A stretch of DNA of 12,391 bases. It comes from JAWLCG01 sp041687295 (lineage in GTDB: Bacteria > Planctomycetota > Phycisphaerae > SM23-33 > FEN-1343). Position numbers and translations under genes: made by a program. Every line of letters begins with the position of its first letter. The stretch's first letter is position 1. The notes beneath the pieces were generated by a model, which was given only the letters and a program-made list of their open reading frames with translations, was not told the DNA's origin and did not search any database. Location: NCBI GenBank assembly GCA_041687295.1, contig JAWLCG010000119.1, forward strand, positions 1 through 12,391. Direction: 5' to 3'. Shown piece after piece: positions 1 through 6,150 of this stretch.

Positions 1-204
1 CTGGGAATTATCGCTTTGGGCCTCCGGCATGGGATGGGCTCACGCCCCTGTCGGCCGGCCGGGCCCAAGGAGGGGCGTCTCAGAGCCTCTGCCGGTGGGC
101 GGGAATGCAATGAATCCCGGGGTCCGGGGCAGAGCCCCGGGCGGTTTCTCTGCCGGCGGTGCAGGGGAAATCGTTACAAAAGATCAAGAGCCTTCGCATT
201 AGTG
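1..204. other. Intergenic, no gene supported
   Basis: No reading frame here has a ribosome binding site, a recognisable domain or a family-like composition; the open frames are short and Arg/Gly/Pro-rich, as expected by chance in GC-rich DNA. The only structure seen is a short perfect inverted repeat at 124-140 (CCGGGGC, loop AGA, GCCCCGG). A similar GC palindrome occurs at 1976-1993 beside the second copy of the dispersed repeat, so this may be the edge of that element. No gene end from outside the window can be recognised at the left edge. Confidence 0.5.
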
Positions 205-471
205 GTACAGAGAGAAGAAACACAGAGATTTCTTGAGGTTCAGAGGAAGCCGGCGCACTGTGGAGTGACGAGCCGACGTTGAGCCCCTCCAGCGGGCGCC
301 CCGTCCGAGAAGCCCACGCAAGGCATTGCGTGGGCGTGGAAAGAGGCGCCAGTGCCCCCTGGACGCCAGCGGCGCCCGTGGGACCAAGGCGATACAATCT
401 ATTACGCATTAACCCATTAACGCGTTAACGCAGTGACGAACCAACCAATTAACCAATTAACGGATTAACCT
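205..471 (+). repeat. Dispersed intergenic repeat, copy 1
   Basis: This block matches 1911-2242 in the same orientation and in the same order of parts. It begins with a CACAGAG-type purine stretch. A degenerate middle follows, then the best conserved core, GTCCGAGAAGCCCACGCAA at about 303-321, which opens a perfect 10-bp hairpin (arms 312-321 and 326-335, 4-nt loop). Next come CGTGGAAAGA, GCGCCCGTGGGACC and ACAATC, and finally an AT-rich tail made of AACCAATT/ATTAACG octamer-like units (about 401-470). The same hairpin is kept in both copies although surrounding bases differ. The matching frames in the two copies are not maintained, so it is not protein coding. The end points are approximate. 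It lies directly upstream of the SEDS gene, so that gene's promoter must be inside it or beyond it. Confidence 0.75.
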
Positions 472-483
472 GTCCCCCCCGCC

Positions 484-1902
484 ATGCTCGACGCCCTGAA
501 AAACTTCCTGGCCCGGCTGAACTGGCCGATCTTCGGCGCGATGGTCGGGCTGATGGCCATCAGCATCCTGGCCATCCGCATGGCCGAGGGCGTCGAGGCC
601 GGCCTGGCCGGCAACAGCGCCCGCCAGACGATCTTCGCCGCCATCGGCCTGGGCGGGTTCCTGCTGGCGATGCTGATCCCCTACGGGCGGATCGGGCGGT
701 GGAGCTACGCCCTGTTCGGCTTCACGCTGGTGCTGCTGTGCGTGGTGTTCGCCTTTCCCGCCCAGCGCGAGGCCCAGCGCTGGATCTACATCCCCGGGGC
801 CGAGGTTATCAACTTCCAGCCCTCCGAGCTGGCCAAGCTCACCTTCATCATCGCCCTGGCCTGGTACCTGCGCTACCGCGACAGCTACCGTCGGCTGCTG
901 GGGCTGATCTGGCCGTTCATGATCACGCTGGTGCCGCTGGTGCTGATCCTGATGGAGCCGGACCTGGGCACAAGCATCCTGCTGCTGCCGACGCTGATGA
1001 TGATGCTCTTCCTGGCCGGGGCTCGGCTGCGGCACCTGGCGGTGGTGGTGGGCCTGGGGGCGCTGGTGGTGTTCACGCCGATCCCGAGGCCCGTGGAGAT
1101 GGTCCCCTTCGAGCAGCAGCTCTCGGCCGAGCGATTCGGCGTCCGCCGGCTGGGGCCCGTTCGGCTGTTCCGCATCCGCAAGCCCGCCGGCCAGACGCTG
1201 CCCGACTGGAAGCACGTGCCGCAGGTGCCCGTCGCCTACGCCCGCCTGCAATGGGGGGCGGGGCAGGCCTACGACCTGGTCCCGCTGAGCCTGCGCGGCA
1301 TGGGCGCGATGGGCAAGGATTACCAGGTCCGCCGCATCGAGGGCTGGCTGCGGACGGACGATCCCCGCGTCCGCAACGACACGGGCTACCAGCAGCACCA
1401 ATCCATCATCATCCTGGGGGCCGGCCGGCTCTGGGGCCAGGCCCGCGCCGGCGACCTGCCCGACTACTTCCCCAGCCTGCCCGACGACCACACCGACTTC
1501 ATCTTCAGCATCATCGGCGGGCAGTGGGGCTTCGTGGGCTGCGGGGCGGTGCTGGGGCTCTACGTGGTGATCTTCGTGGCTGGCCTGGGCGTGGCCAGCT
1601 CTACGAACGACCCCTTCGGCCGACTGCTGGCGGTGGGGGTGCTGGCCCTGCTGGCCGCCCAGATCTTCATCAACATCGGCATGACCCTGGGCCTGATGCC
1701 CGTCACCGGCATGACCCTGCCGCTGGTAAGCTACGGCGGCTCGAGCCTGCTGGTCAACTGCATGGCCCTGGGCCTGCTGGTCAACGTCGGCTCCAACCAG
1801 GCCGTCTCGCTGGCCCCGCGCCCCTTCGAGTTCGGCGCCAGCCGACCCGAGGACCAGACCCGCATCCTGCCCGCCCTGCCCCAGTTCAGCGGCCGGCGGT
1901 AG
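484..1902 (+). CDS. rodA: SEDS-family peptidoglycan glycosyltransferase, RodA-like
   Basis: This 472-residue polytopic membrane protein belongs to the SEDS family (RodA/FtsW/SpoVE), which polymerises lipid II into glycan strands. Family landmarks seen are W100 after the QR stretch, NFQPSELAK (110-118), EPDLGTS (158-164), HTDFIF (336-341) and SYGGSSLL near 416-423. The Asp in HTDFIF (D338) matches the loop Asp known to be essential in RodA/FtsW. The C-terminal MPVTG...LPLVSYGGSSLL pattern with a following ALGLL resembles RodA more than FtsW. The loop before HTDFIF carries about 75-80 extra residues (roughly 200-280) compared with E. coli RodA. No partner class B PBP gene is adjacent. The ATG at 484 has no clear Shine-Dalgarno, but it gives a normal cytoplasmic N-terminus before the first membrane segment. 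The gene sits between two direct copies of a dispersed repeat. FtsW is the alternative assignment. Confidence 0.9.
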   Translation: MLDALKNFLARLNWPIFGAMVGLMAISILAIRMAEGVEAGLAGNSARQTIFAAIGLGGFLLAMLIPYGRIGRWSYALFGFTLVLLCVVFAFPAQREAQRWIYIPGAEVINFQPSELAKLTFIIALAWYLRYRDSYRRLLGLIWPFMITLVPLVLILMEPDLGTSILLLPTLMMMLFLAGARLRHLAVVVGLGALVVFTPIPRPVEMVPFEQQLSAERFGVRRLGPVRLFRIRKPAGQTLPDWKHVPQVPVAYARLQWGAGQAYDLVPLSLRGMGAMGKDYQVRRIEGWLRTDDPRVRNDTGYQQHQSIIILGAGRLWGQARAGDLPDYFPSLPDDHTDFIFSIIGGQWGFVGCGAVLGLYVVIFVAGLGVASSTNDPFGRLLAVGVLALLAAQIFINIGMTLGLMPVTGMTLPLVSYGGSSLLVNCMALGLLVNVGSNQAVSLAPRPFEFGASRPEDQTRILPALPQFSGRR

Positions 1903-1910
1903 ACCGGGCC

Positions 1911-2242
1911 ACTGAGGACACGGAGGACGCAGAGAGAAGACACAGAGCTTTCGCACGGAGACAGAGTGTATATAGCCCCGGGCTTGCCCGGGGTCTTCGC
2001 GAACTCTCACCACCGCCGGGTTCCGAAGACAGGGCACCCCGCTGTGCCGAGCCGGCGTCGAGCCCCGCGATGAGCACCCCGTCCGAGAAGCCCACGCAAA
2101 GCATTGCGTGGGCGTGGAAAGACCGCGCCGAGGCACCCAAAAGCGCCAGGGCGCCCGTGGGACCTAAACGGCACAATCTTCAACGCAGTGACGCAGTGAC
2201 GAGCTAACCAGTTAACCAATCAACCAATTAACCAATTAACCC
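1911..2242 (+). repeat. Dispersed intergenic repeat, copy 2
   Basis: Second, longer copy of the element at 205-471, in the same orientation. It has the CACAGAG-type purine stretch (about 1911-1970), a GC palindrome (CCCCGGG 1976-1982, loop CTTG, CCCGGGG 1987-1993), and the conserved core from about 2081. Its perfect hairpin has arms at 2090-2099 and 2104-2113. GCGCCCGTGGGACC and ACAATC follow, then CGCAGTGA repeats and AACCAATT units to about 2242. The TAA stop of the convergent DUF5658 gene (2236-2238) lies inside the AACCAATT tail, so the element directly abuts or has replaced the end of that gene. The whole gap between the SEDS gene and the DUF5658 gene is this repeat. The GC palindrome could act as a terminator for the SEDS gene, but it has no T-run. 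Confidence 0.75.
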
Positions 2243-2685
2243 ATCATCCAGACACTCCCCATCACGCCCCGCGGCGGCGGCTTGGGGATCAGGATCAGCT
2301 CGCTGTTGCGTTCGAAGTAGACCAGCCAGATGACGCTGAGCACGACGTAGACGCCGCAGAGGGTCCAGCAGCTCAGTTCGACCAGGCGGAGGTGGCTGAA
2401 GCTCAGCAGCACGACGCTGGCGAAGACCAGCGTGCCCAGCTTGAAGGCCGTCACCGCGTACGGGTGCTCCAGCAGGTAACGGGCGATGGGGTTGGCCTCG
2501 TTGAAGGTGCCCATGTTGTGGGCGATGATCGTGAACATCAGGTCGAAGCTGTTGAGCACCCACAGCAGCACCAGCAGCAGGACCACCCGCCGCCGCCGGC
2601 GCACGACGGGCCCATGGCTGGCCCCCTTCAGCGAGCCGACCAGCCAGTCCAGCGAACGTGCTTTGGGAGGCAGGTCTTCCGTCAT
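2236..2685 (-). CDS. DUF5658 family membrane protein
   Basis: With the ATG at 2685 this is a 149-residue protein with a basic N-terminal segment (RRRRR near residues 29-33) and three predicted membrane helices at about 33-55, 78-96 and 103-124. The pattern NSFDLMFT (45-52), FNEANPIARY (61-70) and AFKLG (80-84) is typical of DUF5658 proteins, whose function is unknown. The start at 2685 is chosen because a CGGA element lies about 7 bases upstream. An ATG at 2706 and a TTG at 2730 are in frame, but have poorer spacing and would add a non-conserved leader. The stop lies in the tail of dispersed repeat copy 2, so the last few residues may be recent. The gene is convergent with the SEDS gene and divergent from the hydrolase at 2858. 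The family call is fairly sure; no role can be given. Confidence 0.8.
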   Translation of the reverse strand: MTEDLPPKARSLDWLVGSLKGASHGPVVRRRRRVVLLLVLLWVLNSFDLMFTIIAHNMGTFNEANPIARYLLEHPYAVTAFKLGTLVFASVVLLSFSHLRLVELSCWTLCGVYVVLSVIWLVYFERNSELILIPKPPPRGVMGSVWMMG

Positions 2686-2695
2686 AGTCAGTTCC

Positions 2696-2711
2696 GAGGG
2701 TATCATCCCTC
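2696..2711. promoter_or_regulatory. Small palindrome near the DUF5658 start
   Basis: GAGGG at 2696-2700 and CCCTC at 2707-2711 form a perfect 5-bp inverted repeat around TATCAT, just upstream of the chosen ATG at 2685. It lies in the 172-bp divergent region shared with the hydrolase gene, and a TATAAC box-like sequence is beside it at about 2714. It could be an operator or a leader hairpin, but such short palindromes also arise by chance. Confidence 0.2.
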
Positions 2712-2843
2712 TGTATAACGGCTGAATCAACCCGGGCCTTTACCGCGTCTTCAAAAATGGAAAGGAGCCCCGGTGCCGCGGCTACGGCGTTTGTGGCCAC
2801 GTCGTCAGGCCATCGCAGCCGCTTGGAAGTCCCAGACGCCATA

Positions 2844-2849
2844 GAAGGG
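2844..2849 (+). promoter_or_regulatory. Ribosome binding site for TTG start of hydrolase
   Basis: GAAGGG ends 8 bases before the TTG at 2858. It is the best Shine-Dalgarno match near the beginning of the hydrolase frame and is the reason for choosing TTG as the start. Confidence 0.65.
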
Positions 2850-2857
2850 CTAACCCC

Positions 2858-3730
2858 TTGTCGCACAATGCCCCCATACAGCCCACCCCGGCCGACCCCG
2901 CAGATTCGGGCCCCTGGCTGGCCCTGCCGGACACGCCGGGGGCCCTGCGAGTGCATCGCGGGGCCCGCGCCGACCGCCGACCCGTCGTGCTGCTGCACGG
3001 CATCCAGAGCCATCCCGCCTGGTTCGTCGGCTCGGCTGAGTTCCTGGCCCGGCGGGGCCATCCGGTCTACCAGCTCCAGCGGCGAGGGAGCGGAAGCTCC
3101 GCCGGGCCGCGGGGCCATGCCCGCTCGTGGGGCCAGCTGCGGGGCGACCTCGACGCCGCCCTCGACTGCGTTGGCCAGGACGCCGGGGCGGATCGGCCCT
3201 GCCTGATCGGCATCAGCTGGGGGGGCAAGTACGCCGCCTGCTACGCGCTGGACCGCCCCGACCGCCTGGCCGGGCTGGTGCTGGTCGCCCCGGGGCTCTC
3301 GGCCCGGGTGGACCTGCCGCTTGCGACGAAGCTGGCCGTGGGCGTCTGTGCAGCCCTCGCGCCGCGCCGGGCCTTCCCGATCCCCCTCAACGAGCCCGAG
3401 CTGTTCACCGACAACCCCGCCCGCCAGGCCTGGATCCGCGACGACCCGCTCCGCCTGCGGGCCGCGTCCGCCCGCTTCCTGGCCGTGAGCCGCTGGATGG
3501 ACCGCCGACTCGCCGCCGCCCCGCCCGGCAGCCTGGCCCCGCCCGTCCACCTGCTGCTGGCCCGGCGCGACCGCATCATCGACAACGCCCGCACGCGCGC
3601 CCTGCTGGAGCGACTGGCCCAGCCAAGCCTGGCCGTCACCGAACTGCCCGCCAGCCACACGCTGGAATTCGAGCCCGACCCCGGCCCGTTCCACGAAACC
3701 CTCGCCGCCGCCGTCGAGGCCTGCGGGTAG
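2858..3730 (+). CDS. Alpha/beta hydrolase (serine hydrolase, lysophospholipase-like)
   Basis: This 290-residue protein has the alpha/beta-hydrolase landmarks. LLHGI (45-49) forms the oxyanion turn after strand 3, and GISWGG (118-123) is the nucleophile elbow with S120. A late RRDRI (236-240) offers D238 as the acid, and SHTLE (266-270) supplies H267. All three triad residues are therefore present and in the usual order and spacing. The closest general type is the monoacylglycerol lipase / serine aminopeptidase S33-like group, which cleaves esters or small amides; the substrate cannot be read. There is no signal peptide or membrane segment, so it is probably cytoplasmic. The start is a TTG with GAAGGG 8 bases upstream. 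It is divergent from DUF5658, and a REP-like palindrome begins 10 bases after the stop, which may serve as its terminator. Confidence 0.88.
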   Translation: MSHNAPIQPTPADPADSGPWLALPDTPGALRVHRGARADRRPVVLLHGIQSHPAWFVGSAEFLARRGHPVYQLQRRGSGSSAGPRGHARSWGQLRGDLDAALDCVGQDAGADRPCLIGISWGGKYAACYALDRPDRLAGLVLVAPGLSARVDLPLATKLAVGVCAALAPRRAFPIPLNEPELFTDNPARQAWIRDDPLRLRAASARFLAVSRWMDRRLAAAPPGSLAPPVHLLLARRDRIIDNARTRALLERLAQPSLAVTELPASHTLEFEPDPGPFHETLAAAVEACG

Positions 3731-3740
3731 GGGCCCTGGG

Positions 3741-3799
3741 GGGTTCGGGGGACACCCCAGCTGACTCGCTCCGAGTTCAGTACGGTGTCCCCCGAATCC
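3741..3799. repeat. REP-like palindrome, copy 1
   Basis: The 16-base arms 3741-3756 and 3784-3799 pair with one mismatch or G-T pair (core GGGGGACACC against GGTGTCCCCC). The inner part continues the symmetry imperfectly (CTGACTCG against CGAGTTCAG). The right half, GAGTTCAGTACGGTGTCCC, is identical to the right half of the element at 4290-4338. It lies between two convergent genes, the usual position of REP/BIME-type elements, and could also act as a bidirectional terminator. Confidence 0.75.
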
Positions 3800-3873
3800 G
3801 AAGCGGTAGCCGCTTTCCGGCCGGCTGCGACCCCCAGGCCCTGGCGTTCCATCGACGTCTGAGCCTCGGGCAG

Positions 3874-4266
3874 CTATTGCCTCTCGCGTGCTGCGCGGAT
3901 GCGCCATAGGCCGCAGCCGACAAAATGGCCGGCCACGCAGGAGCCGACCAGGACGAACCAGCCCAGGCCGTCAACCCAGCCTTTCTGCAGCGCCTCGCCC
4001 ACGTTGGCGACCAAGCCGAAGATGGCCAGCCCGGCGATGACCAAGCAGGCCTTGCCGAGCGTTCTCTCCACGTCGCGCCGCTTCCGGTACCAAGCCCGCC
4101 ACTCCGCTACCGCCAGGGCCCCCGCCAGCGGGAACATGAGGATACCCCCCAGAAACGAGCCCGGCGATGCCGTCGCCCCTATGCTCGCGACACTCGCGGC
4201 CATGAGGAACACGGCGAGGGCAAAGTTGGTGACGAAGAAGAACGCATGCATTCGATCCCACCCCAT
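3874..4266 (-). CDS. Small membrane protein of unknown function
   Basis: I do not recognise this 130-residue protein. It is hydrophobic, with four likely membrane helices at about 6-30, 36-55, 70-90 and 98-120. A basic cytoplasmic loop (RAWYRKRRDVER, 57-68) lies in the middle, and the tail is basic (WRIRAARERQ). Charges before the helices fit a membrane protein with both ends inside. The ATG at 4266 is preceded directly by AAGG with no spacer. An internal ATG at 4251 with GGGGTGGG upstream is an equally possible start, giving 125 residues. REP-like palindromes lie on both sides, one beyond the stop and one about 23 bases upstream of the start. The hydrophobic pattern and continuous frame support a real gene, but codon and family evidence is limited. 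Confidence 0.6.
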   Translation of the reverse strand: MGWDRMHAFFFVTNFALAVFLMAASVASIGATASPGSFLGGILMFPLAGALAVAEWRAWYRKRRDVERTLGKACLVIAGLAIFGLVANVGEALQKGWVDGLGWFVLVGSCVAGHFVGCGLWRIRAARERQ

Positions 4267-4289
4267 CCTTACGGCTTGCGCTTGTCGGG

Positions 4290-4338
4290 TTCAGGGGACA
4301 CCGTACCCAACTCACGCCCGAGTTCAGTACGGTGTCCC
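4290..4338. repeat. REP-like palindrome, copy 2
   Basis: The arms GGGACACCGTAC (4295-4306) and its exact complement at 4327-4338 form a perfect 12-bp stem. The inner AACTC/GAGTT continues the symmetry. The right half matches the element at 3741-3799. Here the element lies between the start of the four-helix membrane protein gene and the end of the S23-like gene, both on the minus strand. Confidence 0.75.
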
Positions 4339-4366
4339 ATGGACTCTTACGGTTCTGTCGGAAGGC

Positions 4367-4729
4367 TCAGGTCTTTCGGCTTTCCAGGCCGTTGATCAGG
4401 CCGGAGAGCATCTTGGCGACTTCCTCAAGGTCGGCCTTCATCTGCTGGTGTTGCGATGGCCCAAGCAGTTTCTGCCGGTTGGCCAGTTCCAGCAGCGGCA
4501 CGCACTCCTGCACGCTGCCGCGGGCGATGCCGAAGAAGTTGCGGCGGTCGGCCTTAGTAAAGCGGCCGTTGCCCTCGGCGATGTTGGCGGCAATGGACAG
4601 GGCGGCACGGTTGAGCTGGTCGGCCAGGAAGAAGTAGCCGCGCGGGAAACTCCGGGTCAGTGTGCAGACGGCGTCGGCGAAGGCGACGCTTTTCTGGTAG
4701 ACCTGCAGCTTCTCGAACGCGAAGGACAT
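4367..4729 (-). CDS. Four-helix bundle protein (S23 / 23S rRNA intervening-sequence type)
   Basis: This 120-residue protein fits the four-helix bundle family (TIGR02436; Pfam 23S_rRNA_IVP). Conserved features are the N-terminal FEKLQVYQKS (5-14), the central L-x-x-QLNRAALSIAANIAEGNGR block (about 35-56), then FFGIARGSVQEC (65-76), and a final helix with KADLEEVAKMLSGLI (98-112). The length is standard. Members were first found inside 23S rRNA intervening sequences, but many are free-standing, as here, and their function is not established. The related Avd protein serves diversity-generating retroelements, but no reverse transcriptase or variable repeat is seen nearby. The ATG at 4729 is chosen because the family begins at this point; a longer upstream frame runs into the purine-rich repeat. 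There is no clear Shine-Dalgarno. Confidence 0.88.
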   Translation of the reverse strand: MSFAFEKLQVYQKSVAFADAVCTLTRSFPRGYFFLADQLNRAALSIAANIAEGNGRFTKADRRNFFGIARGSVQECVPLLELANRQKLLGPSQHQQMKADLEEVAKMLSGLINGLESRKT

Positions 4730-4750
4730 GGTGGGAGCATATCCCGTTGG

Positions 4751-4965
4751 CCAGAAAGTAGAAAGGGGAAAGTAGACCGCAGGAGAGGGCTTGGTGCGGC
4801 TGAGCGGCGGTGGGCTCAATGAGGCGTCAGTTGGTCTGGGCCGGCAAGACCAGAGAGTAGAGAGTAGAAAGGAGACCGCAGGAGAGGGCTTGGTGCCCTG
4901 GGGCGGCGGTGGGCTCAGCGAGGCGTCAGCCTCTGGTCTACTCTCTCCTTTCTCCTCTCTCCTGC
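4751..4965. repeat. Purine-rich tandem and inverted repeat
   Basis: Two direct units begin at 4751 and 4850, 99 bases apart. Each starts with CCAGA(A/G)AGTAG-like purine runs, followed by the shared block CCGCAGGAGAGGGCTTGG, then GCGGCGGTGGGCTCA and GAGGCGTCAG. After the second unit, about 4930-4964 is an inverted copy of the purine part (pyrimidine-rich, TCTACTCTCTCCTTTCTCC). Unit 2 and this tail can therefore form a long imperfect hairpin. No protein is encoded. It occupies most of the 274-base gap between the S23-like gene and the tRNA. Confidence 0.7.
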
Positions 4966-4970
4966 TCTAG

Positions 4971-5002
4971 TAAAAGAGGCCGCCCGAAGGCGGCCTCTTT
5001 TA
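4971..5002 (-). terminator. Intrinsic terminator of the tRNA-Pro gene
   Basis: A perfect 14-bp stem (4971-4984 with 4989-5002) closes a 4-base loop that reads TTCG on the minus strand, an extra-stable tetraloop. The descending arm ends in CTCTTTTA. It begins one base after the tRNA discriminator base at 5004 and is read in the same direction, so it almost certainly ends the tRNA transcript. Confidence 0.88.
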
Positions 5003-5003
5003 C

Positions 5004-5078
5004 TCGGGGCGGTGAGATTTGAACTCACGACCTCTTGACCCCCAGTCAAGCACGCTATCCAAGCTGCGCCACGCCCCG
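5004..5078 (-). tRNA. tRNA-Pro (anticodon GGG)
   Basis: Read on the minus strand from 5078, all arms form. The acceptor is CGGGGCG with CGCCCCG (7 bp), followed by TG, then D arm GCGC/GCGT. The anticodon stem is CTTGA/TCAAG with loop CTGGGGG, giving anticodon GGG at 5041-5043. The T arm is GTGAG/CTCAC with loop TTCAAAT, and the discriminator base is A. The C1-G72 pair and A73 are typical of bacterial tRNA-Pro. The 3' CCA is not encoded and must be added after transcription. GGG reads CCC and CCU codons. An intrinsic terminator follows at once. Confidence 0.96.
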
Positions 5079-5220
5079 GGGTATCCGGCCGGGCTGGGCC
5101 CGGCACGGAAGAAAGAGTATAGGCAAACCGGTCGGGCCCGTCAAGTCTGTTACGGGCCGACGGACCACAATGTTCTGCGGCTCGCGGCGGCGACCCGGCC
5201 AAGCCCCGGCGGGGGACGAG

Positions 5221-6069
5221 CTACTCGGCGGCGGGTGGCTCGGGGGCGGTCAGGGCCTTCATCATGGCCTGCTGCAGGGCCATCTGGAACTCCTGCTGGA
5301 ACCGCGGGAGGGTCATGCCGGCGTCGTCGGCCTTGCCGGCGGTCTGGCGGAAGGCCTGGGTCATGGCCTTGAGGGGGGCGATGTCCTGCTCGGTGCCGGT
5401 GCCGAGGAAGGCGTCGGGGCGGACGCGCCACTGGCCCTGGCGGCGGACGAGGTGGAAGACCTGCCCGCCGTCGGGGTTGGAGAGGGTGGCCTGGTCGCCG
5501 TCCTGCTCGAGCTGCATCTGGGCGGCGGTGGCGGTGATCGTCTCGACGGCCTGCGAGTCGAGGCCGCTGGGGCCCATACCGGAGAACTCGGCCTGCCAGG
5601 CCTGTTCGCCGAAGGCAGCCCGGCCGGCGCGGTCGAACTCGCGCTGGGCGCTGAACCAGTCGAACAGGGCGTCGTAGAAGGGCTTCTGCTCGGGGGCGAC
5701 CTCGGCGACGGCGTAGAACTGGTCGGCCTGGCCGGAGTCGATGGCGGCGGCCATGGCGGCGACGGCGGCCTGGGGACGCGAGCGGTCGATGGCGCGGGCG
5801 TCGACGGGCTCGGCGGGGGTTTCCGCGGCCGGTGCGGCGGGGGCCTGGGCCTCATCGGCGGGGGCCGGCGCGGTCGGGAAGGGCAGGGGCTGGGGCTCGG
5901 CCGGTGCCAGTTCGGGGGCGGGTTCGTCGGCCGAGGCCTCAACGGCGTTCGGCAGCATCACCGGGGCCTGCGGGGCGTTGTCCTCGTCGGGGGCCGAGTC
6001 GTCGCCACAACCGGCCAGGCTCAGGGCCAGGGCCATCGCCAGGGCCAACATCCACGTCTGGGTGCTCAT
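5221..6069 (-). CDS. Lipoprotein with NTF2-like C-terminal domain
   Basis: From the ATG at 6069 this is 282 residues. A signal peptide with a hydrophobic stretch (about 6-18) ends in the lipobox LAGC, with C21 as the lipidated residue. A long Pro/Ala/Glu-rich linker (about 30-98) follows. A folded part begins near RPQAAVAAMAAAIDSGQ (98-114), and later LSNPDGGQVFHLVRRQG-QWRV (196-216) resembles the strand pattern of NTF2-like / DUF4878-type domains. It should sit on the outer side of the cytoplasmic membrane or the inner face of the outer membrane; the ligand is unknown. AGGTGG lies about 5 bases before the ATG, and the lipobox position also supports this start; the frame is open further upstream to 6123 but would bury the signal. 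It lies 81 bases after the sulfatase, on the same strand. Confidence 0.82.
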   Translation of the reverse strand: MSTQTWMLALAMALALSLAGCGDDSAPDEDNAPQAPVMLPNAVEASADEPAPELAPAEPQPLPFPTAPAPADEAQAPAAPAAETPAEPVDARAIDRSRPQAAVAAMAAAIDSGQADQFYAVAEVAPEQKPFYDALFDWFSAQREFDRAGRAAFGEQAWQAEFSGMGPSGLDSQAVETITATAAQMQLEQDGDQATLSNPDGGQVFHLVRRQGQWRVRPDAFLGTGTEQDIAPLKAMTQAFRQTAGKADDAGMTLPRFQQEFQMALQQAMMKALTAPEPPAAE

Positions 6070-6150
6070 GGGGTCCACCTGTCGGATCGGGTCCGGTAGG
6101 CCGACGGGCGGGATCCGAGCCATCCCCGGCGGCAGGACACACGCGCCTAG

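Noticed and set aside
80..409. Minus-strand open frames in dispersed repeat copy 1 and the similar ones in copy 2
   Set aside because: Similar peptide fragments occur in both copies but in shifting frames, so the conservation is at the DNA or RNA level.
457..2136. Long minus-strand open frame (559 codons) over the SEDS gene
   Set aside because: Its product is Gln/His/Asp/Gly-rich low complexity, a typical antisense shadow of a GC-rich gene. The plus strand encodes a clear SEDS protein with family motifs.
2228..3907. Long minus-strand open frame (559 codons) spanning DUF5658 and the hydrolase
   Set aside because: It overlaps two better supported genes, has no recognisable domain and crosses their divergent promoter region.
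4367..4729. Diversity-generating retroelement, suggested by the Avd-like fold
   Set aside because: No reverse transcriptase, template repeat or variable repeat is visible in the window.
4915..5202. Minus-strand open frame across the tRNA
   Set aside because: It reads through the tRNA-Pro and its terminator. Peptides such as QEVVSSNLTAP are a known artefact of translating tRNA genes.
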